A stretch of 64,000 nucleotides of DNA. Origin: SZUA-265 sp966249405 (GTDB taxonomy: Bacteria > Myxococcota_A > Polyangia > Polyangiales > Polyangiaceae). The position numbers were made by a program, and so were the translations under genes. Under the pieces are notes generated by a model. That model searched no databases. It worked only from the letters and a program-made list of their open reading frames with translations, and was not told the DNA's origin. The stretch is taken from contig CBINDO010000002.1 in assembly GCA_966249405.1 (NCBI GenBank), positions 14,929 through 78,928 on the forward strand, given 5' to 3'. This document shows, in pieces, positions 52,531 through 60,988 of this stretch. Each line of letters begins with the position of its first letter. Position 1 is the stretch's first letter.

Positions 52531-53733
52531 ATGTCGACCCGATCTCTGGCATCCGTCGCCGCAGTGTTCGTACTCTTGGCCTGCCAAGCGCCGTCGCCCG
52601 CTAGCAATTCTGCGCCCGTTGACCCAAAGCCAGCCGCGCTTCCCAACCCAGTACCGGTTCCCGAAGGGCAATCGAAGCCCGACGAGGTTGGTGGGACTCA
52701 GCTGGGGGATGACGGGACGGCAACGCCGCCGGTCCCGCCTTGCGCCGGAGGCATGGTCGGCATTGGTGATCAGGACGTTGCGTTGAGGGGCCAAGAGGCG
52801 ACGCCCAGGCAGTGGCGTGACAGTTTGACGAGTGAACAAACGGGCGTCGCGACGGTCCACTTCGAAGTCGAGGGACAAATCTGCGCGGTTCGGGTGAACT
52901 ACGAGCTCACGACTCGACCTGCCAACGACCAGCTGTGGTGGTACTACTCGACGAGCGAGGTGGTCGACGCCAAGTGCCGTGCGCCACAGGAATACGTCAT
53001 CGAAGACGTGGCGGTGACGCTCGAGCTGGATGGTATCTTGATGGTCGATGCCTCGCTGGTCGGGATGACGCACACGCCGAAAGATGGCGACGCCAACACC
53101 ACGCTCAGCATTCGAACCATCGGAGTTCCCGCGCAGGCCAACAAGCCGTCGCGGTACACGTTCTCTGCGCAGGGACTCGAAGCCGCGTGCGACGAACGTG
53201 GTGTCAGCGGCGAGGCCACCACGCAGCCACCGAACGTCGAGGACGCTGGCTGGGCAACGTATGGCGGAGACCACGATGGCGGCGGGATAAAGCCGCCTTA
53301 CGTCGGAGCCTCTTGCATCGAATGTCTGCAACACACGTGCAGCTACGACGTTGAGCAATGTCAAGCCGCTTCGGATTGTTCGCCGTTCACCCAGTGCGCC
53401 GCCGATTGCCGTGAAGATGCAGCCTGCTCGGGCGCGTGCCCGGAGCCTGCGTGTGACACAGGTACCGAACCAGGTTGCTGGCTTTTGGATTGCAGGAACT
53501 GGATCTGCGACGAAGTTTGCGGACAGCCGCCGTTCGGAGGTGTGCCCAATCAGGTATACGAACACACGGACGCGGGCCCGTTGGACGATGTGAGCACCTC
53601 GGCGTCGGTCGAAACGGAAACGCCCGCTTGGACGGAGCTACAAGCCAAGGCCTTCTCACTGACGCGCAGTGAAGAACCGGGCAGCACTTGGTCTGCCACC
53701 TTCGAGTTCGTGAGACTGACCGTCGAGTTCTGA
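52531..53733 (+). CDS. Lipoprotein with C-terminal Cys-rich region
   Basis: 400 residues from ATG 52531. The signal peptide ends FVLLAC (lipobox LLAC). Pro/Ala-rich linker to about residue 65, then a beta-rich domain (TVHFEVEGQICAVRVNYELT, YVIEDVAVTLELDGILMVD) without known signature. A segment with a dozen Cys follows (CIECLQHTCSYDVEQCQ, CAADCREDAACSGAC), like the small disulfide modules of other lipoproteins here. Divergent from the DUF4423-type regulator and probably controlled by it. The last 50 residues form a strand-rich tail. Confidence 0.75.
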   Translation: MSTRSLASVAAVFVLLACQAPSPASNSAPVDPKPAALPNPVPVPEGQSKPDEVGGTQLGDDGTATPPVPPCAGGMVGIGDQDVALRGQEATPRQWRDSLTSEQTGVATVHFEVEGQICAVRVNYELTTRPANDQLWWYYSTSEVVDAKCRAPQEYVIEDVAVTLELDGILMVDASLVGMTHTPKDGDANTTLSIRTIGVPAQANKPSRYTFSAQGLEAACDERGVSGEATTQPPNVEDAGWATYGGDHDGGGIKPPYVGASCIECLQHTCSYDVEQCQAASDCSPFTQCAADCREDAACSGACPEPACDTGTEPGCWLLDCRNWICDEVCGQPPFGGVPNQVYEHTDAGPLDDVSTSASVETETPAWTELQAKAFSLTRSEEPGSTWSATFEFVRLTVEF

Positions 53734-53955
53734 GAGGCGCGCGGCGCAGCTTCACGCCGCCGAGACGCGGTGGCACATGTCGGTCAGGCCACCGCACCGC
53801 AGCGGCAGTTGTGTCGAGAGTCGAACGTTCTAGTTGCAGCGAAACCCCTCGTAGCCGCGTCAGCATCAGGTCGCCGAGTATGACCCTGTGGAACGAAGAC
53901 GCGTCCTTTAGGCCGCCTTCCGCAGCGCGGAGCCGCGAGGCACAACGTCTGTGCA

Positions 53956-54945
53956 ATGAACATCAAACTACTGGTCGACGCGATCGTGCGCCAGACCACC
54001 GTTCTGATCGCGCAGCTAGCGACCAATGCCGGGGTTCGCGCTCCCTTGGCGCAGCTCGCGGACCAGGTCTTTCTGTCGTTGTCTCGGGAACTCGACGCCC
54101 AAGGCGTGGGACGGACCGTGGCTGCGGACATGTTCGGACTAGCGCTCCGCGGTTATCAGAAGAAGATGCGCCGCGCCGCGACCAGCGTATCCATTCACGA
54201 GAAGACGTTATTCGAGGCGATCCTCGAGTGGGTCGAACAAGAAGGGAGCGTCAGCAGGCGTGGGCTCCTCGATCGATTCCGCAACGACAACGAGCGTGAG
54301 GTCGTGGGTGTGGTCAACGAGCTCGTGCATTGCGGGCTTCTCTACTGCAGCGGCCACGGCTCCGGCATGCTTTACGGCGTCACTAGCGATGCCGAGCGTC
54401 AGCGGCTGACGCGGACGAGTGATGACGAAGCGCTGGCCAGCATGGCGTTGGGCGCCATCTACCGCAGTCCCGGAATAACCCTGGGACAGCTGGCCGTCGC
54501 TATGAACGTGGGAGAGGCCACACTCGAACGCGCGCTCTCGACACTGATCGACGACGGACGGGTCGACAAGGAGGGCGAGGGCCTGAACGCCCGGACCTTC
54601 GAGGTCCCGGTCGGTGCAGAAGCAGGTTGGGAAGCGGCCGTCTTCGACCATTACCAAGCCGTTGCCACCGCAATCGGTACCAAGGTCCAACTCAAGAGTT
54701 CCAATTCACCTAACACCCACCTCGTGGGGGGAACCACGCTGCGTTTCGAGGTGAGTCGGTCGCACCCCCAGCTCGACCGAGTGCTTTCCCTGCTGTCCGA
54801 AGTTCGCGCCATCACGGACGAAGTCTGGGCGGCGGTGTACGAGCACAACGCGGAGTGCCCCATCGCCGATGACGAACGACTTCGCGTCACCTTCTACTTC
54901 GGTCAGAACATCGATGACCCAGCGTTCATTCAGGAACTACCATGA
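53956..54945 (+). CDS. Probable winged-helix protein coupled to a lipoprotein gene
   Basis: 329 residues from ATG 53956. Soluble, no signal peptide. The N-terminal 75 residues are helical; two winged-helix-like segments follow (EKTLFEAILEWVEQEGSVSR and SPGITLGQLAVAMNVGEATLERALSTLIDDGRV). An alpha-beta C-terminal region ends FYFGQN. Family not recognised; the repeated helix-turn-helix-like pattern suggests a regulator. Its stop overlaps the start of the next gene (ATGA), so it is translated together with a lipoprotein, an unusual pairing for a DNA-binding protein. Confidence 0.68.
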   Translation: MNIKLLVDAIVRQTTVLIAQLATNAGVRAPLAQLADQVFLSLSRELDAQGVGRTVAADMFGLALRGYQKKMRRAATSVSIHEKTLFEAILEWVEQEGSVSRRGLLDRFRNDNEREVVGVVNELVHCGLLYCSGHGSGMLYGVTSDAERQRLTRTSDDEALASMALGAIYRSPGITLGQLAVAMNVGEATLERALSTLIDDGRVDKEGEGLNARTFEVPVGAEAGWEAAVFDHYQAVATAIGTKVQLKSSNSPNTHLVGGTTLRFEVSRSHPQLDRVLSLLSEVRAITDEVWAAVYEHNAECPIADDERLRVTFYFGQNIDDPAFIQELP

Positions 54946-56210
54946 CATCCAAGATAGCCGCCCTTCTAGGTCTTGCCGCATGCTTTTCTTGCGGAGGCAA
55001 CAGCTCGGGCCCGACCGGAGGCAAAACCAACTGGCTATCGGCTTGCACCCGCGATGTAGACTGCGCGGCATTGTCGCAGGCAATCTGTGAACGACGAACG
55101 TGCACGAGGTCGTGCGCTTCCAACGACGATTGCGCTCATCTCGGCGATGGCCTCGTCTGTGAGCCGGGTTTCGACGTGTGTGTCGTGGGGGACGCAACGA
55201 ACGCAATCGACGACGGCGCAGCGCCGATGCTCGAGCCGCCCGGATTCGAAACGACCGAAATGCAGGACGCAGGCGTCGACCCCGGAGTTTCAGATTCGGC
55301 TGCGCCCAGCGTGTTTACGTCGACGCTAGAGTCCGATGGCGCGGCGGCAGTTCCGAGCATGATGACGGAGGGGTCTACTGGTGATGATATGCAGGTTGTA
55401 GAACCCGCAGCCTGCAGTTGGACGACCATCGATCCCAACCAAGGCAATCCTGCCCCCGACGAGTCCGAGTGTGTCGGCATTGGCGAAACCCTGGAGGCAG
55501 CGCACGACAGTGCCCTCGAGGGGCCTGCGCTCGAAGTCGCATTGCTCGCCGGTGCTTGGTTGGACGCCAGTGGTGGACTTGTCCGGGTCGAGTTGACGCT
55601 CGATGCATCGGGACACGGGACGCTGCGGTTTGGGGACCCTGCTGATTACCCGACTCCTTCCGCTTCCGATGAGACGTTCCTGACGACGACGGGCCCGGCC
55701 GACGCAAGCAACGTGTTCGACCAGGAGCATCTGCGGCCACAGGCGGGCTTTGACCACACGGTCATCACCGAGACCGGGAGTGGCAGTGAGATGTCGTTCC
55801 ACATCCTCACGGTGGAGGCGTGGGACCCGTGGTGCGCACTCCAGGAGCCCGTCTACTCGCCGGATGCTCCGAGTTGTCACGCTTGCACCGAGGTCGCCCC
55901 CATCTATTCATTCACATCGGGAGATGCTTGCGGTGAAACAAGCGGCTGCTACGCGAGCGACAAAGAAGCGTCCGAAGAGCGGCGTGTTCACTGTGGACGG
56001 GTAGAGTTGTGCGCGATGCCTTACAGTAGCGTTTGCGCATGTTCCGCGACGAAGTGTTTCGCCAACGTCGCAATGAGTGGGCAACTCAACTGGTATCCCT
56101 ACGCGGCAGAACTCGACCCCGTGGACAACGACATCCTCATGCTGCGGAGCCTCTCCGAACTGAACGACAAGACCACCTACTACCTGGAGCGGCTGCGCCT
56201 GGGTGAGTGA
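54942..56210 (+). CDS. Cys-rich lipoprotein
   Basis: 422 residues from ATG 54942 with AGGA 7 bases upstream. The signal peptide ends AACFSC. Two small disulfide modules follow (CTRDVDCAALSQAICERRTC and CASNDDCAHLGDGLVC), the common myxobacterial C-rich pattern, then a Ser/Asp/Pro linker. A beta-rich C-terminal domain (LEVALLAGAWLDASGGLVRVE, MSFHILTVEAWDPWC) carries further Cys (CHAC, CYASD, CACSATKC). No enzyme signature. Translation is coupled to the preceding winged-helix-like protein. Confidence 0.75.
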   Translation: MTSKIAALLGLAACFSCGGNSSGPTGGKTNWLSACTRDVDCAALSQAICERRTCTRSCASNDDCAHLGDGLVCEPGFDVCVVGDATNAIDDGAAPMLEPPGFETTEMQDAGVDPGVSDSAAPSVFTSTLESDGAAAVPSMMTEGSTGDDMQVVEPAACSWTTIDPNQGNPAPDESECVGIGETLEAAHDSALEGPALEVALLAGAWLDASGGLVRVELTLDASGHGTLRFGDPADYPTPSASDETFLTTTGPADASNVFDQEHLRPQAGFDHTVITETGSGSEMSFHILTVEAWDPWCALQEPVYSPDAPSCHACTEVAPIYSFTSGDACGETSGCYASDKEASEERRVHCGRVELCAMPYSSVCACSATKCFANVAMSGQLNWYPYAAELDPVDNDILMLRSLSELNDKTTYYLERLRLGE

Positions 56211-56318
56211 GATGCTGCCGCAGAACCCATGGTTCCCACCCGCCGTCCCGCGACGGATCGGAAGCGGGTATTTGACTCCAAACGACGCGGTATGTTCGAG
56301 CGGGTGTCATCGCGCCCT

Positions 56319-56813
56319 TCAATAGTGGCCGCTCACCTGTAGCCCCAGTTCACCTAGGCCAACCATTGGTCCAACTTCGACGTCTGCGAGGTCTGCACGT
56401 ACGAACCGAGGGTTGTCGATGAGCAAGCCGGCAACGATCAGACCTGCGCCCACGGCTTGAGTTCCACCCAGGGCCGCCGACGCGACACGGCCGCCGGTGT
56501 CTTGGTCTTTCTTTGCGAAGTTCAACCACGGGCCCACTAGCGGTACGACGGAAGCATCGTAGCCGTACATGCCGCCGCCGATCAGGAACGGAACCCAACC
56601 CGAGAACAACGTGGCCATCCCGGAAATCCACAACCCGTAGTGAGTTCGATGCTCGAGCACGTAGCCCTCGGGGGTCGGTCCGTCCTCGTACGGCAGTTGC
56701 TTCGGCAGCTCGTCGAGGGAGGCCGGCTGCATGCTTTGCGCGTTTGCGGGAGAAGTCGAAAGCGCGAACGACGAAACGGTGAGCGCGATTGTAAGTGTAG
56801 AGGCGTTCAACAT
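56319..56813 (-). CDS. Exported hydrophobic protein of unknown function
   Basis: 164 residues from ATG 56813. Signal peptide LTIALTVSSFALSTSPANA^QS, then a short polar stretch and two hydrophobic Gly-rich segments (GLWISGMATLFSGWVPFLIGG and GGTQAVGAGLIVAGLLI). The C-terminus alternates like a membrane strand (VEVGPMVGLGELGLQVSG). Might be a small envelope protein. Not recognised; convergent with the Cys-rich lipoprotein gene, 108 bp apart. Confidence 0.6.
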   Translation of the reverse strand: MLNASTLTIALTVSSFALSTSPANAQSMQPASLDELPKQLPYEDGPTPEGYVLEHRTHYGLWISGMATLFSGWVPFLIGGGMYGYDASVVPLVGPWLNFAKKDQDTGGRVASAALGGTQAVGAGLIVAGLLIDNPRFVRADLADVEVGPMVGLGELGLQVSGHY

Positions 56814-57522
56814 ACGAGGTAACCAGGCATGGCCGAGCGATGTAATTTGGCCGGGCTTCGTGGAGCGATGCAAACGCCGAGCCAAGGTCTTTCGCGCATC
56901 ACGAGACGCCGGCCCTTCTTTGGCGGGACGGTCACGATCGGCCTTCGAACCCGCAATCTATTCGAACACTGCGGCCGAAGTCGAAGCATAGGCTGGCGTG
57001 AGCGCACCACGTGCCCCTTCACACTGTGAAAAGCACGCACACTGCATCTCTTGGACATGCGTTACGAGCAAGCACCCGCCCGCAGCGAATCAGGGAGCTG
57101 GTCGAAGCGATACACTTGATCGACTCGGCCGACCGCGTGAAAGCACCGGGCGTAGTCGTGTCGATGACAGGCTCCGGCGTGAGACACCTCTAATGCGAGC
57201 TGGTTGTCGGGATGTGGCCGCGCCCAGTCAACTGCGCCTTCGAGGGGATCCCATCGGGAAACATCTCATTGCAGTGGCGAGTCGGGCCGTTCCCGTCGAA
57301 GGCGCCCGCCGTAGATGGCTTCGGTGCAGTCGAGCAAAGCGCCGGAGGAAATCGCAGGTACACGCAGCGTAGCCGCAGCCGCACCTGCTCGTCCCAAAAC
57401 GGCAAGCAGCACGTCACTGAGGGCCGCACTATCGTACAAACGCGTCCACCGCGTCACGCGCCGTTACGGGCTGCAGTTGAAGCGCTGGCGGTTTGGGGGC
57501 CCTCCGAGCTATATCTTCCGCG
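56814..57522. other. 709-bp gene-poor region before the LysR gene
   Basis: Several short open frames exist on both strands, but none has a ribosome site or conserved-looking product. It may be decayed sequence together with the promoter of the LysR gene. One GTGAGACA octamer lies at 57179-57186. Confidence 0.45.
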
Positions 57523-58449
57523 GTGACCGACCTCCTGGAGCTACGTGCGTTGCACGGTGTGGCGCGCCTCGGCAGTTGGGCCAAGGCCGCTGGAGAGCTC
57601 GGTCTCCGCGCAATCGACGTCCAGCGCCTGATCGCGAATCTCGAAGGTCGGCTCGGTGTGTTGTTAGTCGGACCCCCGCCGTCCGCGGCTCTTACCGACG
57701 AAGGAGTCGCGTTCTACAAACGGACGAGTTTGGCGTTAGACGCGCTCACGGGGGCGGCGGCCAGCCTGGTGCAACACGAGGCGACGCCCAACGGCAGGGT
57801 GCGATTGACGGCTCCCGTCGTGCTTGGTCTTGCGTACGTCGCGCCGGCGATAGGCAGACTGCGTGCGCTGTATCCGGAACTCGCCGTGGAAGTGTCGTTG
57901 ATGGATCGCTTCGTCGACCTCCGCGACGAGAACTTCGACTTGGCGATTCGCGCAGGAACCGCCTTCGACCCGCGATTGAGCGCGAGAGTTCTGTGCACCA
58001 ATCGCCGCGTCTTGGTGGCTTCGCCCAAATACATCTCGAGCAAGGGTGCCCCGCAAACGCCCGACGAGCTCGCGGACCACGAGTGCATCCTTTTCACGCC
58101 GTTTGCCAACCCCAACGAGTGGAAGCTGCACGGGCCGTCGGGTGATGTCGTGGTGCAAGTGAGCGGTCAGCTCTCCACCAACAACGGTTATGCGCTCAAC
58201 GACTTCGCCGAACAGGGGCTCGGCATCACCCTCGGCGCCACGCTATCGTTGGGTCCGGCGTTGCTCGCAGGTCGTTTGGTCCGCGTTCTGCCCGAATACG
58301 AGTTGGAGCGCACGCACATCATCGCCACCTATCCGTCGACCGCCGAATTACCGCTGCGAGTGAGCGCCGTCATCGACTTCTTCGCCAACGAGTTTGGCGA
58401 CCCGCCGATTTGGGACCGTCAGTTGGCGGGCAAGGTTCCGGGGTTTTGA
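57523..58449 (+). CDS. LysR-family transcriptional regulator
   Basis: 308 residues from GTG 57523, the first start that fits the family N-terminus (TDLLELRALHGVARLGSWAKAA). The winged helix-turn-helix covers 1-60 with LIANLEGRLGVLLV. The effector domain has the usual periplasmic-binding-protein fold: RVRLTAPVVLGLAYVAPAIG, FVDLRDENFDLAIRAG, GALPQTPDEL-like region and NDFAEQGLGITLG. Resembles the LTTR group with members such as DsdC and CrgA, but no target gene is obvious next to it. Effector unknown. Confidence 0.9.
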   Translation: MTDLLELRALHGVARLGSWAKAAGELGLRAIDVQRLIANLEGRLGVLLVGPPPSAALTDEGVAFYKRTSLALDALTGAAASLVQHEATPNGRVRLTAPVVLGLAYVAPAIGRLRALYPELAVEVSLMDRFVDLRDENFDLAIRAGTAFDPRLSARVLCTNRRVLVASPKYISSKGAPQTPDELADHECILFTPFANPNEWKLHGPSGDVVVQVSGQLSTNNGYALNDFAEQGLGITLGATLSLGPALLAGRLVRVLPEYELERTHIIATYPSTAELPLRVSAVIDFFANEFGDPPIWDRQLAGKVPGF

Positions 58450-58537
58450 GGGGGCGCTATCGGTCTTGCGTTCCGGCAGTGCACTGCAGGGCGAGCTGGT
58501 GACCGTAAACCTACAAGTGTCCATAAGGCTGTGGTAG

Positions 58538-58732
58538 GCTCCCTGCCGATGCGCGGAATCGAGTGGCTGGGGTTCCGTCGACTTGGACTCGACCTGCAAC
58601 CCCGGGCTGTATTGCGAATGGGGCACGAACATCTGCCGCCCGGTCAAGGCGTTGGGTGAGACGTGTCGCGACGCCAACGAGTGTCGGTGCGTCGACGGTG
58701 TGTGTTCTGAGCTCGACTGCTCGGAGCGGTGA
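58538..58732 (+). pseudogene. C-terminal remnant of a Cys-rich lipoprotein
   Basis: An open stretch without start codon or signal peptide encodes a compact Cys pattern: STCNPGLYCEWGTNICRPV, then LGETCRDANECRCVDGVC and SELDCSER before a stop. This matches the small disulfide modules of the intact lipoproteins elsewhere in the window. The frame is closed upstream at 58535-58537, so it appears to be the leftover end of a deleted gene. Confidence 0.6.
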
Positions 58733-59037
58733 GCGACGCGGGCCAAGCCTTGCCCGGCACTCGCGTTGAGGTGCCCTCATCGGGGTAGAGGATGGCACGC
58801 TCGGCTGAGCCGCCATCGGGGCTCAAACACAGAACCCTTCGTTGCTCCTCGCGGCCCGCAGGGGGAGGGAGCCGACCAGGGTCGAAAGGGTGCGGGGCCC
58901 ACCCCAAACCAGCCGAGCGCTGCTGAATCTTGGGTGAACGGTTCGACGCTCTTCTTGCTTTGTGAACATCCCGCCGCGTGGCTGCCACGGCTCAGGACTC
59001 GGACCGTGCCGGACAACTCGCCCGAACAGTGGGTTCA
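58733..59037. other. 305-bp region without gene
   Basis: No supported coding sequence. It lies between the lipoprotein remnant and the acyltransferase stop and looks like decayed DNA. Confidence 0.45.
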
Positions 59038-59057
59038 GTGGGTTACGTCGAACCCAC
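59038..59057 (-). terminator. Hairpin at the stop codon of the acyltransferase gene
   Basis: GTGGGTT/AACCCAC, a 7-bp stem with a 6-nt loop that contains the stop codon of the minus-strand gene ending at 59043. No T-run. Confidence 0.35.
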
Positions 59058-60239
59058 GCCGGATTCAGTGGACTGGGCGATGTTCGTCGAGGCCGTGGAA
59101 CCTCCCCGACGCCCGCGGCGTTCGTCCTGTTCGTCGACGCCCGGCGCGGCTCCGTGAGACGGTAGCGCCTGTCCCCGCTTCCGCGCCAGAAACGGTCGTT
59201 CAATCGACTCGAACACGACGTGCGCGAGCGCCAGCGCGAGCGGCAATGCGAGACAGAAGGTCAAGATTGGTCGCTCGCCGCCGATTGCGGCGCGTACCGC
59301 GCCGATGGCCACGAAATGCGTCAAGTATAGGCCATAACTGCGTCGACCGATCCAGCTCGGCCACGGTCGTGACAACATCTTCACGAGGAGGCTGTCGGAA
59401 GTGACCACGCACGTGCCCACGAGCCAGGCGAGCGTGGCGTGGAACACGACATGAGGCACGGGGATCACGAGGCACGTCATCGCACCGAGCGCGGCCGCCA
59501 GGCTCACGCCCGGCCAGCGCAGCACGCGAAGTATCACCGAACCCACCCACCTATGGTGGAGCCCGATACCAAGCAGCGCTCCGAACCCGATCGACGACGA
59601 TAACCCGTCACACAGTGTTCGCAGCAGTCCCTCACCGAGCAAGGTGGCGCCCCAAGGCCAAGTCGAGAGTTGACTCAGCACCATCGCTCCGAGCATGAAC
59701 AGCGCCGGCCCGAGCAGCCCTGGTACCCAACGCAAAATCGGCGCCCAGAACGCGTAGAACTGCTCTTCGATCGCGAGCGTCCACGCGAACGCAAAAGTGA
59801 TGGGATGGGGCACCGTCCAGTCCACCCACCAGTTGCAGGTGAACGTCGCGAAGTATGGCCAGTTGTGAAAGAAGTGGGCGCGTTGGGCGCTCGGCCCGGA
59901 GAACAGTTCGCCCGCAATGGCGTGGAGCGTCAAAACACCGAGCACGGTGTAGTAGAGGGGGAAGATCCGAAGCGCACGCCGCCGGTAGAATTGTCCGAGT
60001 GCGACCTGGCCTTGCCGGGCCCGTTCGCGTAGCAACAACGTCGTGACGAGGTAGCCGCTGATCACGAAAAACAGCTGCACCCCCGCCGGTCCCTTACCCC
60101 AAATGCCAGGAGGCGGAGTGAGCCAACAGTGATGCCAAATCACCATCACGATGCTCGTCGCACGTAACCCATCGAGCGCCGGCAGGTACGACCGCGCAAG
60201 GTAGTAGTCGTGGCTGTGTTGCTCGCGGACGGTCAGCAT
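59043..60239 (-). CDS. Acyltransferase 3 family (OafA-like) membrane protein
   Basis: 398 residues from ATG 60239. About ten membrane helices; YLPALDGLRATSIVMVIWHH carries the catalytic His, followed by GVQLFFVISGYLVTTLL, FYRRRALRIFPLYY (the OafA-type RRxxRIxP), WTLAIEEQFYAFW, and IGRRSYGLYLTHF. Proteins of this type O-acetylate or O-acylate surface polysaccharide. The C-terminal 40 residues are polar and disordered. Unrelated in position to the other family member at 36.3 kb. Confidence 0.92.
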   Translation of the reverse strand: MLTVREQHSHDYYLARSYLPALDGLRATSIVMVIWHHCWLTPPPGIWGKGPAGVQLFFVISGYLVTTLLLRERARQGQVALGQFYRRRALRIFPLYYTVLGVLTLHAIAGELFSGPSAQRAHFFHNWPYFATFTCNWWVDWTVPHPITFAFAWTLAIEEQFYAFWAPILRWVPGLLGPALFMLGAMVLSQLSTWPWGATLLGEGLLRTLCDGLSSSIGFGALLGIGLHHRWVGSVILRVLRWPGVSLAAALGAMTCLVIPVPHVVFHATLAWLVGTCVVTSDSLLVKMLSRPWPSWIGRRSYGLYLTHFVAIGAVRAAIGGERPILTFCLALPLALALAHVVFESIERPFLARKRGQALPSHGAAPGVDEQDERRGRRGGSTASTNIAQSTESGVGST

Positions 60240-60452
60240 CCGTGCGCAGCATAAACGAACCCACGGGCAGCCTTGCAAGTGCCGTTTGCGAGCCCTGCGT
60301 CCACACTACGTCGGTTTCGCGAGCCCTTGGCGCGGGGGTCGTCGTATCCAACGTCGGGGTGGCCGTGTTGGTGGACCTGGCTCCGGGGGGCCTCATCGAA
60401 GACGGCAGACCACCTCGGCGGCAATTCGAGTTCGCCTCGGTGCGTGAGACAC

Positions 60453-60863
60453 TCAGTCGCTACGTTGACCCGCGAAGGTTGGTAGATGAGGAAGTTCGGC
60501 GAACCACTTCGGCAAGGAACGCTCGAAGGTCACGTCTTTGGGACGGAGCGCGTCCGGATCGAGGAGCGAACAGATGGTGAAGTCTAGTTCGTCGGGGTAT
60601 TCACTCTTGGTAAACGTCAGTGGTGTGCCACAACGGGGGCAAAACGTTCGGCAAGCTCCTTTGGAAGATTCGTACGAAGCCGGGGTCCCTGCTTTGAACC
60701 GAAACGACGACCGCTGAACGGTCGCCCAAGGGACCACCGGCGCGCCACTGGCGCGTCGACATATCGAGCAGCCACAGTGAGTTTCGTGTGAGAATGGCCC
60801 CTCCACCTCGTACTGGATGAAGCGGCACAGGCACTGTCCTGCCAGTTGTTTTTCGACCATCAT
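60453..60863 (-). CDS. GFA/CENP-V family zinc protein
   Basis: 136 residues from ATG 60863 (a second ATG follows directly). The family's zinc ligands are present: GQCLCR, HCGCSICRRASGAP and FCPRCGTPL. The fold is that of glutathione-dependent formaldehyde-activating enzyme (Gfa) and CENP-V-type proteins, small cytoplasmic proteins that bind glutathione or react with aldehyde adducts. The individual function of most members is unknown. It stands alone; the neighbouring 213-bp gap holds no clear gene. Confidence 0.88.
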   Translation of the reverse strand: MMVEKQLAGQCLCRFIQYEVEGPFSHETHCGCSICRRASGAPVVPWATVQRSSFRFKAGTPASYESSKGACRTFCPRCGTPLTFTKSEYPDELDFTICSLLDPDALRPKDVTFERSLPKWFAELPHLPTFAGQRSD

Positions 60864-60988
60864 CGAGACGTAACGCGCAATGTATCGGGCGTCCAGACGC
60901 TGCACTCCGCCTGCGACCGCGCCTGCGCTAACAGGTGCCCGCGCGGGTTCGCTGATTGAGCGCCGCGCAGCCCGTGGTGCGAGTCACG

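Noticed and set aside
57011..57193. 60-residue plus-strand open frame before the LysR gene
   Set aside because: No ribosome site, no recognisable domain and no support beyond an open frame.
60242..60580. Plus-strand open frame with a hydrophobic stretch (GVVVSNVGVAVLVDLAPGG)
   Set aside because: It runs antisense into the GFA-family gene, has no ribosome site and matches nothing recognised; at most a remnant.
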